Positions 16,285 to 24,060 of a stretch of 64,000 bases of DNA are shown here, in pieces. The stretch is taken from assembly GCF_014203535.1 (NCBI RefSeq), contig NZ_JACHJI010000007.1:417882-481881 (forward strand), given 5' to 3'. The notes below the pieces were generated by a model that was not told the origin of the DNA, ran no database searches, and saw only the letters and a program-made list of their open reading frames with translations. The position numbers and the translations under genes were made by a program. This stretch comes from Streptomyces griseomycini (GTDB taxonomy: Bacteria; Actinomycetota; Actinomycetes; Streptomycetales; Streptomycetaceae). Numbering within the stretch: position 1 is the stretch's first letter; every line of letters begins with the position of its first letter.

Positions 16285-17727
16285 ATGCGCCGCTTCCGCG
16301 CCCTCCCGATCCGGGCGCGGCTGTCGCTGCTGGTGGCGGCGGCGGTGGCGTTCGCGGTGGCGGCGGTGTCCGTCACCTGCTGGTTCATCGTGCAGGGGAA
16401 GCTGTACGCGGAGCTCGACGACGACCTCCGGGCGTCGGTCATCACGCTGAAGCAGAACCAGTTCGAACGCGTCGTCGACACGTGTGGCGCGTCGCCCCCG
16501 GAATCGGACGACATCGGCCCGCAGAGCGGGAGTTACGGCCAGGTGGTGCGCACGGACGGCACCGTGTGCCTGCTGCCGTTCGCCTCGGCCTCGGTCAAGG
16601 TCACCGGCGGCGACAAGGCCGTGGCGAAGGACCCGGACCCCGACTCCGCGCGGTTCCGCAACGGCGTCGACGGCGACGGCGCCCCGGTGCGCGTGCTGAC
16701 CACCGCGGTCACCGTCGAGACGCTCCTGGGCCGGGGCGTGGCCAACGACTACGCCTACGTCGCCGCCGTCCCCCTCGACAGCACCCGCTCGACGCTCAAC
16801 GACCTCGCCCTGATCCTGCTCCTGGTCTCCGGCATCGGTGTCCTGGGCGCCGCCGCCGCCGGCCTCGCGGTGGCCCGCGCGGGCCTGCGTCCCGTCGACC
16901 GGCTCACCGAGGCGGTCGAGCACGTGGCCCGCACGGAGGACCTGGACGTCCGCATCCCCGTCGAGGACGACGCCGAGGACGAGGTCGCCCGGCTCTCCCG
17001 CTCCTTCAACTCCATGACCTCCGCCCTGGCCAGCTCCCGCGACCTGCAGCAGCAGCTCATCGCGGACGCCGGCCACGAGCTGCGCACCCCGCTCACCTCC
17101 CTGCGCACCAACATCGAGCTGCTCACCCGCAGCGAGGAGACCGGCCGCCCGATCCCGGCCGAGGACCGCAGGGCCCTGCTCGCCTCGGTGAAGGCGCAGA
17201 TGACCGAACTGGCCGCCCTCATCGGCGACCTGCAGGAACTGTCCCGCCCGGACACCGACCAGCACTCCGGCCGGACGCGGATCGTCGCCTGGCAGGACGT
17301 CGTCGAGGCGGCCCTGCGCCGCGCCCGGCTGCGCGGCCCGGAGCTGACCATCACGGCGGACGTGCACCCGTGGTACGTCCGGGCGGAGCCGTCCGCGCTG
17401 GAGCGGGCCGTGGTCAACGTCCTGGACAACGCGGTGAAGTTCAGCCCGGCGGGCGGCACGATCGACGTACGCCTCACCGACGGCGTGCTCACCGTCCGCG
17501 ACCACGGCCCCGGCATCCCCGCCGACGAACTCCCCCACGTCTTCGACCGCTTCTGGCGCTCCCCGAGCGCCCGCGCCCTCCCCGGCTCCGGCCTCGGCCT
17601 GTCCATCGTGGCCCGCACGGTCCAGCAGGCGGGCGGCGAGGTGACCCTGACCCCGGCGGAGGGCGGCGGCACGACGGCCACGGTCCGCCTGCCGGGCGCA
17701 CCGACGCCCCCGCCCGAGGCGCCGTAG
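16273..17727 (+). CDS. Sensor histidine kinase (MprB-like)
   Basis: The 484-aa protein has two transmembrane helices (about residues 18-40 and 177-200) bracketing an extracytoplasmic sensor of about 135 residues with two cysteines. After these come a HAMP domain (RPVDRLTEAVEHVARTEDLDVRI), the H-box DAGHELRTPLTSLRTN, the N-box VNVLDNAVKFS and the G-boxes HGPGIP and GSGLGLSIV. It is the partner of the upstream MprA-like regulator. GTG at 16273 and ATG at 16285 both have GAGGA sites; I use the GTG. The 54-nt junction is made of tandem repeats. Confidence 0.87.
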   Translation: MRKPMRRFRALPIRARLSLLVAAAVAFAVAAVSVTCWFIVQGKLYAELDDDLRASVITLKQNQFERVVDTCGASPPESDDIGPQSGSYGQVVRTDGTVCLLPFASASVKVTGGDKAVAKDPDPDSARFRNGVDGDGAPVRVLTTAVTVETLLGRGVANDYAYVAAVPLDSTRSTLNDLALILLLVSGIGVLGAAAAGLAVARAGLRPVDRLTEAVEHVARTEDLDVRIPVEDDAEDEVARLSRSFNSMTSALASSRDLQQQLIADAGHELRTPLTSLRTNIELLTRSEETGRPIPAEDRRALLASVKAQMTELAALIGDLQELSRPDTDQHSGRTRIVAWQDVVEAALRRARLRGPELTITADVHPWYVRAEPSALERAVVNVLDNAVKFSPAGGTIDVRLTDGVLTVRDHGPGIPADELPHVFDRFWRSPSARALPGSGLGLSIVARTVQQAGGEVTLTPAEGGGTTATVRLPGAPTPPPEAP

Positions 17728-17812
17728 CGGGTTCCGCGGCGGGGGCGGCAACCTTTCCGCGCCGGGCGGCGACCGATCGGCGTCCCCTCCCCCACACGGA
17801 ACGGATCGCCGC

Positions 17813-19873
17813 ATGAGTGAGCACCGCAGCAAGGCCCGGCACCGCCGGGGCAGGAAGGTCCTGGCGGCCGGCGTCCCGCTGGCGGTGGCCGCCGCCGGGA
17901 CGCTGGCGTACGGAACCGGCCTCGGCGTCCTCGGCTCCGGCGCCCAGCGGGCGTCCGCCGCGACCGCCGCCCCGGCCTGGGCGACCGCCACCGCCGACGG
18001 CTTCGCCTCGGTGGACGCCCTCGGCCAGAACGGCACGTACGGCGGCCGGGACGGCGAGACCGTCACCGTCCGCACCCAGGCCGAGCTGGAGAAGTACGCC
18101 ACGGCCGCCGAGCCGTACGTCATCGTCGTGGCGGGGACGATCGCCATGAACCCGGTCGGCAAGGAGATCAAGGTCGCCTCCGACAAGACGATCGTCGGCC
18201 GGGGGACGTCCGGGCACATCGTCGGCGGCGGCTTCTTCCTCGGTCGGGGCGTCCACAACGTGATCCTCCGCAACCTGACGATCCGGGACTCCCACCAGGG
18301 CGTCCGGAACGACAAGGAGCACGACTTCGACGCGGTCCAGATGGACGGCGCCCACCACGTCTGGATCGACCACAACGACCTGCGGCACACGGCCGACGGC
18401 CTGATCGACGTCCGCGAGGACAGCACGTACGTGACCGTCTCCTGGAACAGGCTGAGCGACAACAACAAGACCTTCGGCATCGGCTGGACCGAGAACGTCA
18501 CGACGGACATCACGATCCACCACAACTGGTTCCGCGACACCGAGCAGCGCAACCCGTCCACCGACAACGCCGCCCACGCGCACCTCTACAACAACTTCCT
18601 GGAGGACGTCGCGGGCACGGACACCGCCTCCTCCTACGGCAACTACGCGCGCGGCAGGACGAGGATGGTCCTGGAGAACAGCTACTTCCAGGGCATGCGG
18701 AACCCCGTCATCAAGGACGCCACGGCGAGCGTCGTCCAGCGCGGCAACGTCTTCTCCGGCACGTCGGGCCGCAACGAGAGCGGCGGCACGGCCTTCGACC
18801 CGAAGGCGCACTACGCCTACACGCTCGACCGGGCGGCGGACGTACCGGCCCTGCTCAGGGCGCAGGCGGGACCGCGGGAGTCCATCGGCACGACGACGGC
18901 CCCCACCAAGGCGGCCACGACGCTGACCGTCGCCCGGGACGGCACCGGCCGGTACCGGACGGTCCAGGCCGCGGTGGACGCCGTCCCCGCGAACAACCCC
19001 TCCCGCGTCGTCATCTCCGTCAAGCCGGGCACGTACCGCGAGACGGTCAGGGTCCCGTCGGACAAGCCGCACGTCACCCTCCAGGGAACCGGCGGCAGCC
19101 GCAGGGACACGGTGATCGTCTTCGACAACGCGGCGGGCACCCGGAAGCCGGACGGCTCGGGCACGTACGGCACCTCCGGCAGCGCCACCGTCGCCGTCGA
19201 GGCCGACGACTTCCAGGCCCGCAACCTCACCATCGCCAACGACTTCGACGAGCGCGCCCACCAGTCCCTCCCGGGCCACCAGGCGGTCGCCCTCCGCACG
19301 GCCGCCGACAAGGTGTTCCTGGACGGCGTCATCGTCGAGGGCGACCAGGACACCCTGCTCCTGGACACGGCCGCCAAGGACAGGCTCGGCCGGGTCTACA
19401 TGACCAACTCCTACGTCACCGGCAACGTCGACTTCGTCTTCGGCCGGGCGACGGCGGTGATCGACCGCTCGGTCATCACCCTGAGGAAGCGCTGGGACGG
19501 CGCCTCCGCCGGCTACGTCACGGCCCCGAGCACGGCCGCGGGCCGCAAGGGCATCCTGATCGCCAACTCGGCGGTGAACGGCGACGTCTCCGACCGCACC
19601 TTCTACCTGGGCCGCCCCTGGCACGCCGGCGGCGACACCTCCCTCGACCCGCAGACCACGGTCCGCAACACCACCCTCAGCGCCGCGATCCGCACCACGC
19701 CCTGGACCGACATGAGCGGCTTCTCCTGGAAGGGCGACCGCTTCGCGGAGTACCGGAACACCGGTCCCGGCGCGGGTTCCGCGAGCGGCGACCGCCCGCA
19801 CCTGACGGACGCCCAGGCGGCCGACCAGGAGGTCGCGGACTGGCTGGCCGGCTGGACGCCCACGGCGTCCTGA
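17813..19873 (+). CDS. Secreted bifunctional pectate lyase (PL1) - pectin methylesterase (CE8)
   Basis: The 686-aa protein has a signal peptide (basic start, then VLAAGVPLAVAAAGTLAYG, cleavage near ASA). Its first half (about residues 55-360) is a PL1 pectate lyase parallel beta-helix with WIDHND and DGLIDVREDSTYVTVSWN. The second half (about 370-670) is a CE8 pectin methylesterase with the catalytic blocks GDQDTLLL, GNVDFVFGRA and YLGRPW. A Thr/Ala linker (TTTAPTKAATT) joins them. The esterase would demethylate pectin and so create substrate for the attached lyase. It is monocistronic, 85 nt after the kinase; a chromosomal plant-biomass gene inside regulatory genes. Confidence 0.92.
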   Translation: MSEHRSKARHRRGRKVLAAGVPLAVAAAGTLAYGTGLGVLGSGAQRASAATAAPAWATATADGFASVDALGQNGTYGGRDGETVTVRTQAELEKYATAAEPYVIVVAGTIAMNPVGKEIKVASDKTIVGRGTSGHIVGGGFFLGRGVHNVILRNLTIRDSHQGVRNDKEHDFDAVQMDGAHHVWIDHNDLRHTADGLIDVREDSTYVTVSWNRLSDNNKTFGIGWTENVTTDITIHHNWFRDTEQRNPSTDNAAHAHLYNNFLEDVAGTDTASSYGNYARGRTRMVLENSYFQGMRNPVIKDATASVVQRGNVFSGTSGRNESGGTAFDPKAHYAYTLDRAADVPALLRAQAGPRESIGTTTAPTKAATTLTVARDGTGRYRTVQAAVDAVPANNPSRVVISVKPGTYRETVRVPSDKPHVTLQGTGGSRRDTVIVFDNAAGTRKPDGSGTYGTSGSATVAVEADDFQARNLTIANDFDERAHQSLPGHQAVALRTAADKVFLDGVIVEGDQDTLLLDTAAKDRLGRVYMTNSYVTGNVDFVFGRATAVIDRSVITLRKRWDGASAGYVTAPSTAAGRKGILIANSAVNGDVSDRTFYLGRPWHAGGDTSLDPQTTVRNTTLSAAIRTTPWTDMSGFSWKGDRFAEYRNTGPGAGSASGDRPHLTDAQAADQEVADWLAGWTPTAS

Positions 19874-20023
19874 CCCCGCCCTCCGCCGGCCACAGCCCAC
19901 CGGCCGGCCCCCGCGGCAGGCCCTCGACCGGGTGCCGCTTCGACGGGGGATGGGGAAGGGAGCGGGCCTGCGTGGTGAAGTGAGGGTCTCCGACAACTCC
20001 GACGGCAGGGAGTGTTTCCTCCG

Positions 20024-20803
20024 ATGACCACACAGCCCGTACGCCCTGAGCGCAGCGGTCCCGGCACCGCCTCGGTCGTGGGTGCCTCGCCGTTCAGGCC
20101 TTCTCTCGTCAAAGCGGTGTTCAGGGACGTGACCCCGATGCACGTCTCCCGGTCGGCCGCGTGGGCCGCCGCGTCGGTGACGCGGACCGTGCTGACGGAG
20201 ATCATCGACGGCGCGAGGAGAGCGGCGGCGGAGGAGGCCCGGAAGAAGCTGGTTCCCGGGGACCTTCTCTCGGCGATCGACCGGAACGTCGAGCTCGAGG
20301 TGGGGACCCGGTGGTACGACCACAGCCCGACGTTTCGAGGCCTGACCGGTGTCCTGTACGACGCCGGGGGTGTCGTCGTGCCTCCTCGCGGGCGCAGCGG
20401 GTCGCGCAGACCGAGTGCGGTGGTCGGCGCCCACAGGTTCGAGGCCGGGGTCAAGAAGCTGCTGCGGAGCCGGGGGGCGACGGCCGTCCCGGCGATGGTC
20501 CGCGACCTGGACGGAATCGCGAGCGTGTTCCTGACGGACCTCGCCCGGGACGCGGCCATGGTCGTCCGCGAGGGCGGGGTCAGACGTTTCGGTGCGGTCA
20601 CCCTGGTGACGCCGGGCGAACCGGCCCCGCCCCCGCTCCTCGAGGATTCCCTCCGGTCCCTGTCCACCCGCAGGGGGGACGGGCGGACCATCGGCAGGGA
20701 TGACGTCCTGGCCGCCACCACGATCCAGTTGTTCGGCGGCAGCCTCAGGCAGCGGGCCCTCGCCGAAGCACACGAGGCGACACGGAACACCTCGGCCGGC
20801 TGA
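20024..20803 (+). CDS. Putative histone-fold doublet protein
   Basis: The 259-aa protein reads as two consecutive histone folds. The first, residues about 26-92, has a short helix (PSLVKAVFRDV), a long central helix (RSAAWAAASVTRTVLTEI...) and the loop-helix KKLVPGDLLSAIDRNVE, which lines up by eye with the H2A segment ending TRIIPRHLQLAIRNDEE. The next residues (LTGVLYDAGGVVVP) even recall the H2A docking segment. The second, about 139-236, resembles archaeal histones and H4: AGVKKLLRSRGATAV, then a long helix (VRDLDGIASVFLTDLARDAA), a 34-residue insert, and RTIGRDDVLAATT. Such a doublet could form a pseudo-dimer that binds DNA. ATG at 20024 is used. The assignment is by pattern only and needs a profile or structure check. 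Confidence 0.65.
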   Translation: MTTQPVRPERSGPGTASVVGASPFRPSLVKAVFRDVTPMHVSRSAAWAAASVTRTVLTEIIDGARRAAAEEARKKLVPGDLLSAIDRNVELEVGTRWYDHSPTFRGLTGVLYDAGGVVVPPRGRSGSRRPSAVVGAHRFEAGVKKLLRSRGATAVPAMVRDLDGIASVFLTDLARDAAMVVREGGVRRFGAVTLVTPGEPAPPPLLEDSLRSLSTRRGDGRTIGRDDVLAATTIQLFGGSLRQRALAEAHEATRNTSAG

Positions 20804-20923
20804 GCGGGTGCGACCGGCATCACCGCCCGCACCCTCACCGGCCGACGCGGCGATGTGGTGCTCACCCCGGTTGAGTAGTCGCGCCCACGCGGGGCGCGGT
20901 GTCGGCTTCCTGCGCTCCGGACC

Positions 20924-21742
20924 ATGAGTTCTGTTCCGCGGAGGCGCTCCGCTCGGGTGGTTCTGTGGTGTGCCGGTGGGCTGCTCCTCGTGGGCGCGGG
21001 CGTGGGCGTGGTCGGCCATCGTCTGTGGAACGGCACGCCGTACCCTGCGGCCGACCCCGACCGGGTCGCCGTACGGCTGAGGACGCAGGCACAGCGGGTG
21101 TACGACGAGGCGGCCCTGCCCGGAGCTCCCCGCGTGAACTCCCGGGTGCGGACGGGACCTTGCCACTACCGCGGACTGAGTTCCCTCGCCCACATCGACA
21201 GGAGCCTCCGTGACGTGCGCAGCTTCGGGCCGGAACGGCGGGTGACGGGCGTGCCGGAGGCCGCCGCGCGCCTGGCCCAGGAGCCCACCCGGCTCCGCCT
21301 GGAACGGGACGGCTGGGAGCTGACCCTCGAGAACGTCTCCGACCTGGGCTTCCGGTTCGAGCATCCCCGGACCGGTGACGTGGTGGACGCGGATGGGGAC
21401 CGGCCCACGGGGACCTTCGCCGTGAGCACCTACGCGCCCTGTGGTGAGGTGCCGGACGGTTTCGACGCGTACGACTGGCCGGAGGCCGAGTGGGCGCCCG
21501 CGCAGTCCCCGTCCGGCCCGGCCGGGAGGCGGATCAGTGCGGTCGCTTCTTGGTTCCCGTCACGAACGACGTCCACGCGGCCGCGCCGAAGACGAGCACC
21601 GGGCCGTCCGGGGCCTTGCTGTCGCGGACCGGGACGAGGGCGGGGTGGCCGTCGGCGACTTCGAGGCAGTTGTTGTCTCCCCCGTCGCTGTAGCTGGACT
21701 TGCGCCAGGAGGCGGTGGTCAGATCGGGGACCGGCTTCATGA
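20924..21742 (+). CDS. Hypothetical membrane-anchored protein with doubtful C-terminus
   Basis: The 272-aa frame starts MSSVPRRRSARVV and has one N-terminal hydrophobic helix (about residues 12-31), suggesting an extracytoplasmic protein. Residues up to about 205 look like normal coding sequence with two cysteines (TGPCHYRG and TYAPCGEVP). From about 205 onward the frame is Arg/Ser/Cys-rich and runs antisense through the complete DUF397 gene on the other strand. That part is probably not native: a lost stop codon or frameshift is likely. No family recognised. It lies 120 nt after the histone-like gene on the same strand. Confidence 0.45.
   Translation: MSSVPRRRSARVVLWCAGGLLLVGAGVGVVGHRLWNGTPYPAADPDRVAVRLRTQAQRVYDEAALPGAPRVNSRVRTGPCHYRGLSSLAHIDRSLRDVRSFGPERRVTGVPEAAARLAQEPTRLRLERDGWELTLENVSDLGFRFEHPRTGDVVDADGDRPTGTFAVSTYAPCGEVPDGFDAYDWPEAEWAPAQSPSGPAGRRISAVASWFPSRTTSTRPRRRRAPGRPGPCCRGPGRGRGGRRRLRGSCCLPRRCSWTCARRRWSDRGPAS
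21534..21740 (-). CDS. DUF397 protein
   Basis: The 68-aa protein has the DUF397 signature: ASWRKSSYSDGGDNNCLEVADG, VPVRDSKAPDGPVLVFGAAAWTSFV. In Streptomyces these small proteins are encoded beside Scr1-type HTH regulators and behave as their partners, in some cases antitoxin- or developmental-regulator-like (WhiJ/BldB circle). Its start ATG overlaps the stop of the upstream HTH gene as ATGA, indicating translational coupling. Confidence 0.9.
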   Translation of the reverse strand: MKPVPDLTTASWRKSSYSDGGDNNCLEVADGHPALVPVRDSKAPDGPVLVFGAAAWTSFVTGTKKRPH

Positions 21743-22564
21743 ACTGTGCTCCTTCAGTGCGTCTCTGATGAACACCAAGGAGTCCGGCGGGGACAGCGCC
21801 AGATCCCGGAGCCGATCGTAGGACAAGCGGTGGCGCAGGACGTCCTCCGGATCGTCGGTCAGCAGACCGCTGCTGTCACCTTCCGTGTAGGCCACCGCAC
21901 TTCCGTCCGCCTGCCAGAGCAGCGTCAGGGACCCCTTCGCCATGAGGGGGTGGAGCCCGGCGGAGAACGGCAGTACCTGGACCACGATGTTCGGCCACTG
22001 TGCGACGGCTTCGATGTGGGCCAGTTGCCCCCTCCAGGTTTCCGCGCGGGCCGAGGGTCGGCGGAAAGCGAGCTCGTCGATGATGAAGCGGACACTGGGC
22101 GCCGGGTCCTTGCCGAGCAGGAGCTGCCGCCCCAGTCGGGCCGCGACCTGCTCCTCGACGGCTTCCGTGTCCTGGCCCGTTGCCAGGGGACCGGACAACA
22201 TCTCCCTGGCGAACTCCTCGGTCTGCAACAGGCCCGGTACCTCCGGCGCGTACTTCCGCATGACGCGCGCCGTCGCCTCCAGCCGCATGAACTCCTTGTA
22301 CTTGTCCTTGAACGCGTCGTACCGCGCGATCTTCCACAGGCTGACCAGCAGGCCGTCGGACCCGTAGTAGCTGTCCAGGTCCTCCATCACCGTCACCTTG
22401 GAGAGGCGTTGGCCCGACTCCAGGCGGCTCAGGTAGCTCTTGTCGTACCCGGTCTCCTCGGCCAGTTGACCGAGTGACCTGCCCTCCTTGTCCCGGAGGA
22501 ACTTCAGGGTCCGCCCGAGTACGGCACGTCCCGACTCCCGCTGTCCGTCCACCGGTACGGCCAT
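21737..22564 (-). CDS. Scr1-type regulator: Xre HTH plus DUF5753
   Basis: The 275-aa protein has an N-terminal Xre helix-turn-helix (LGRTLKFLRDKEGRSLGQLAEETGYDKSYLSRLESGQR, about residues 17-55; given here in part) and a long C-terminal DUF5753 domain (PEVPGLLQTEEFAREML, FIIDELAFRRP, VQVLPFSAGLHPLMAKGSLTLL). This is the WhiJ-like/Scr1 class abundant in Streptomyces, usually controlling its adjacent DUF397 gene. ATG at 22564 has a GAGGAGGGG ribosome site. It is divergent from a 93-aa plus-strand gene across 123 nt. Confidence 0.9.
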   Translation of the reverse strand: MAVPVDGQRESGRAVLGRTLKFLRDKEGRSLGQLAEETGYDKSYLSRLESGQRLSKVTVMEDLDSYYGSDGLLVSLWKIARYDAFKDKYKEFMRLEATARVMRKYAPEVPGLLQTEEFAREMLSGPLATGQDTEAVEEQVAARLGRQLLLGKDPAPSVRFIIDELAFRRPSARAETWRGQLAHIEAVAQWPNIVVQVLPFSAGLHPLMAKGSLTLLWQADGSAVAYTEGDSSGLLTDDPEDVLRHRLSYDRLRDLALSPPDSLVFIRDALKEHSS

Positions 22565-22687
22565 GTCGCCCCTCCTCGGTTGTCCGGTAACGGGGTCAAC
22601 GGAGGCCCCCTTCCGCAGGGTACGTGCGGTGAGTGATGATCGTGGCACGTTCCGTAACGACCGCTCGTCACAGGGAGCATCACCGCC

Positions 22688-22969
22688 ATGTGTCTCCGTC
22701 TCCTGCCCTGGACCACCCCCGAGGGAAAGCCCTGCTACCTCAGCACCGACAGCGACCGCAGCCTGGTGTCACGGATCGCCGACGACGTGGAGGCGGCCCA
22801 ACTGCGGTCCGGGGAGGAGGTCCTGGGCGGGGCCAGGGCCGTGCTCGCGGACGGGAAGGCCGGCGAACGGGCGGTGCGGTTCGCGCTCGTGCGGGCCGTG
22901 GAGTGCCTGGAGGACGTCCTCCGTGTCGCGGTCAGCCGGGGGCAGCGCATCAGGCCGCGCGAGGAGTGA
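22688..22969 (+). CDS. Hypothetical 93-aa protein next to Scr1 regulator
   Basis: The small protein begins MCLRLLPWTTPEGKPCYLSTD and continues with a predicted helical region (SLVSRIADDVEAAQLRSGEEVLGGARAVLADG). No family recognised, but proteins of this start and size are often found beside DUF397/Scr1 pairs. It starts at an ATG after a GGGAGCATCACC stretch, divergent from the regulator. The minus-strand PIN-like frame overlaps almost all of it, but the plus-strand frame has the more normal protein composition here. Confidence 0.6.
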   Translation: MCLRLLPWTTPEGKPCYLSTDSDRSLVSRIADDVEAAQLRSGEEVLGGARAVLADGKAGERAVRFALVRAVECLEDVLRVAVSRGQRIRPREE

Positions 22970-23376
22970 CGAAGGGCTCGGTGGAAGCCGAGCATCCCGG
23001 GAGAGTCGATGCCGACCGTGAGGACACCGGGCGGGTGGTCGTCCTTCCGGCCGGTCAGGATGATCGGCATGCCCCCGGTCTCCATGTGCGGGGTGGCGAT
23101 GCAGAGGACGTGACAGGTGTCGGGGCCGCCCCAGCCCTCTCTGTGCATACTGCCGACCGCTGCCGCCGCCGTCCGGTGAAGCGCGTCGACCATGACGCCC
23201 GGCAGTGCGAGCACATCGCCCGCGATGCCCTTCTCCTTCGACTCGGCACACATCAGGCACAGCGCTGGGACGTGCAGCCAGTCACCGGGCGTGTGTGCCA
23301 CGTTGTCGACGAGGTGGTGCAGGGCGCGGTGCCCCCGTGCGAGGGCGACGACAGCGCTGGTGCCGAGAACGATCAC
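22735..23376 (-). CDS. PIN-like (VapC-type) toxin homologue, probably inactive
   Basis: The frame starts at GTG overlapping the antitoxin stop and begins VIVLGTSAVVALARG. VapC PIN domains normally start IVLDTSA; here the first catalytic Asp is Gly (codon GGC). A conserved acidic position remains as CAESKEKG (about residue 45), while the usual late TAxD motif reads ILTGRKDD. About 137 residues fit a PIN domain; the remaining 75 or so are Arg/Ser/Thr-rich and antisense to the 93-aa gene, so the original stop seems lost. I read it as a decayed toxin with a retained antitoxin. Confidence 0.6.
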   Translation of the reverse strand: MIVLGTSAVVALARGHRALHHLVDNVAHTPGDWLHVPALCLMCAESKEKGIAGDVLALPGVMVDALHRTAAAAVGSMHREGWGGPDTCHVLCIATPHMETGGMPIILTGRKDDHPPGVLTVGIDSPGMLGFHRALRHSSRGLMRCPRLTATRRTSSRHSTARTSANRTARSPAFPSASTALAPPRTSSPDRSWAASTSSAIRDTRLRSLSVLR

Positions 23377-23660
23377 GCGGCCCGGCCTCGCTGTGCGTGC
23401 GTCCCCTCAGCGGCCATCGCGTAGATGTGGGCCAGAACGTCCGGCCCCTGATCGAACTCCTCGTCGGTCAGTGTGCGCCCCGTCCGCTCACGCAGCACCG
23501 CGCCCGTGGCGGCCACGCGTTCCGCGATCCGGCCGGCGGTGAGCTGCCGCATCGCCGGCTGCTCGACCAGCTGCCCGAGGGTCATGCCCCGCTCCTTCGC
23601 GACCTGGGCGAGGCGGTCGCGGGTCTGCCGGGACACCTGGATGGTGGTGTGCTCTGCCAT
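23373..23660 (-). CDS. Ribbon-helix-helix-type antitoxin
   Basis: The 95-aa protein begins MAEHTTIQVSRQTRDRLAQVAKERG, a typical ribbon-helix-helix DNA-binding start, followed by helices (TLGQLVEQPAMRQLTAGRIAERV). The stop overlaps the start of the PIN-like gene, the usual antitoxin-toxin order. It probably represses its own operon and once neutralised the toxin. ATG at 23660 is chosen; an upstream in-frame start adds only a Cys-rich stretch. Confidence 0.75.
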   Translation of the reverse strand: MAEHTTIQVSRQTRDRLAQVAKERGMTLGQLVEQPAMRQLTAGRIAERVAATGAVLRERTGRTLTDEEFDQGPDVLAHIYAMAAEGTHAQRGRAA

Positions 23661-23809
23661 AGAGGCACCACAGTCACGCCGCAGACACCCGCACGGACTC
23701 ACCCGATCGCGCCGCCCGAAGGGGGTACGCCTCCTGCCTCTTCTTGACGTCGGCCGCCCCCGTTCCTCCGGCGGACGCGCCGCGGAACCCCTGTGACACG
23801 CTGGACGTC

Positions 23810-23995
23810 ATGACGACACCACCACCGGACGGGCTGCCCGTCTACCGCGTCCTGACCGGTCCCGACGACGCCGCGTTCTGCCGCCGGGTGAGCGAGGCCC
23901 TGGAGATGGGGTACCGGCTGCACGAGGGGCCGTCGGTCACGTTCGACGGGGAGCGGGTGATCGTCGCGCAGGCGGTCGTGTGGCCCGGGGCGTGA
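23810..23995 (+). CDS. DUF1737 small protein
   Basis: The 61-aa protein contains LPVYRVLTGPDDAAFCRRVSEALEMGYRLHEGPSVTFDGERVIVAQAVVW (quoted here only in outline: YRVLTGPDD, ALEMGYRLHEGP, VIVAQAVVW), which is the DUF1737 pattern of a short beta-alpha-beta unit with 'GWxLxG'-like turn. Function unknown. It is convergent with the 5'-nucleotidase gene and followed by a long perfect hairpin. Confidence 0.75.
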   Translation: MTTPPPDGLPVYRVLTGPDDAAFCRRVSEALEMGYRLHEGPSVTFDGERVIVAQAVVWPGA

Positions 23996-24000
23996 AACGC

Positions 24001-24046
24001 GGCGGGGCCGGTACGCGGTGGTGAAGTACCGCGTACCGGCCCCGCC
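24001..24046. terminator. Long perfect hairpin between convergent genes
   Basis: A 19-bp perfect stem (GGCGGGGCCGGTACGCGGT and its complement) with an 8-nt loop sits 5 nt after the DUF1737 stop and 14 nt from the end of the convergent 5'-nucleotidase. It should act in both directions. Confidence 0.9.
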
Positions 24047-24060
24047 GGGTGCCCGGGGTG

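Noticed and set aside
17489..21364. 1291-codon minus-strand frame opposite the pectinase and histone-like genes
   Set aside because: Composition is Val/Arg/Asp/Gly-rich repeat-like shadow sequence; the plus strand has recognisable protein families throughout.
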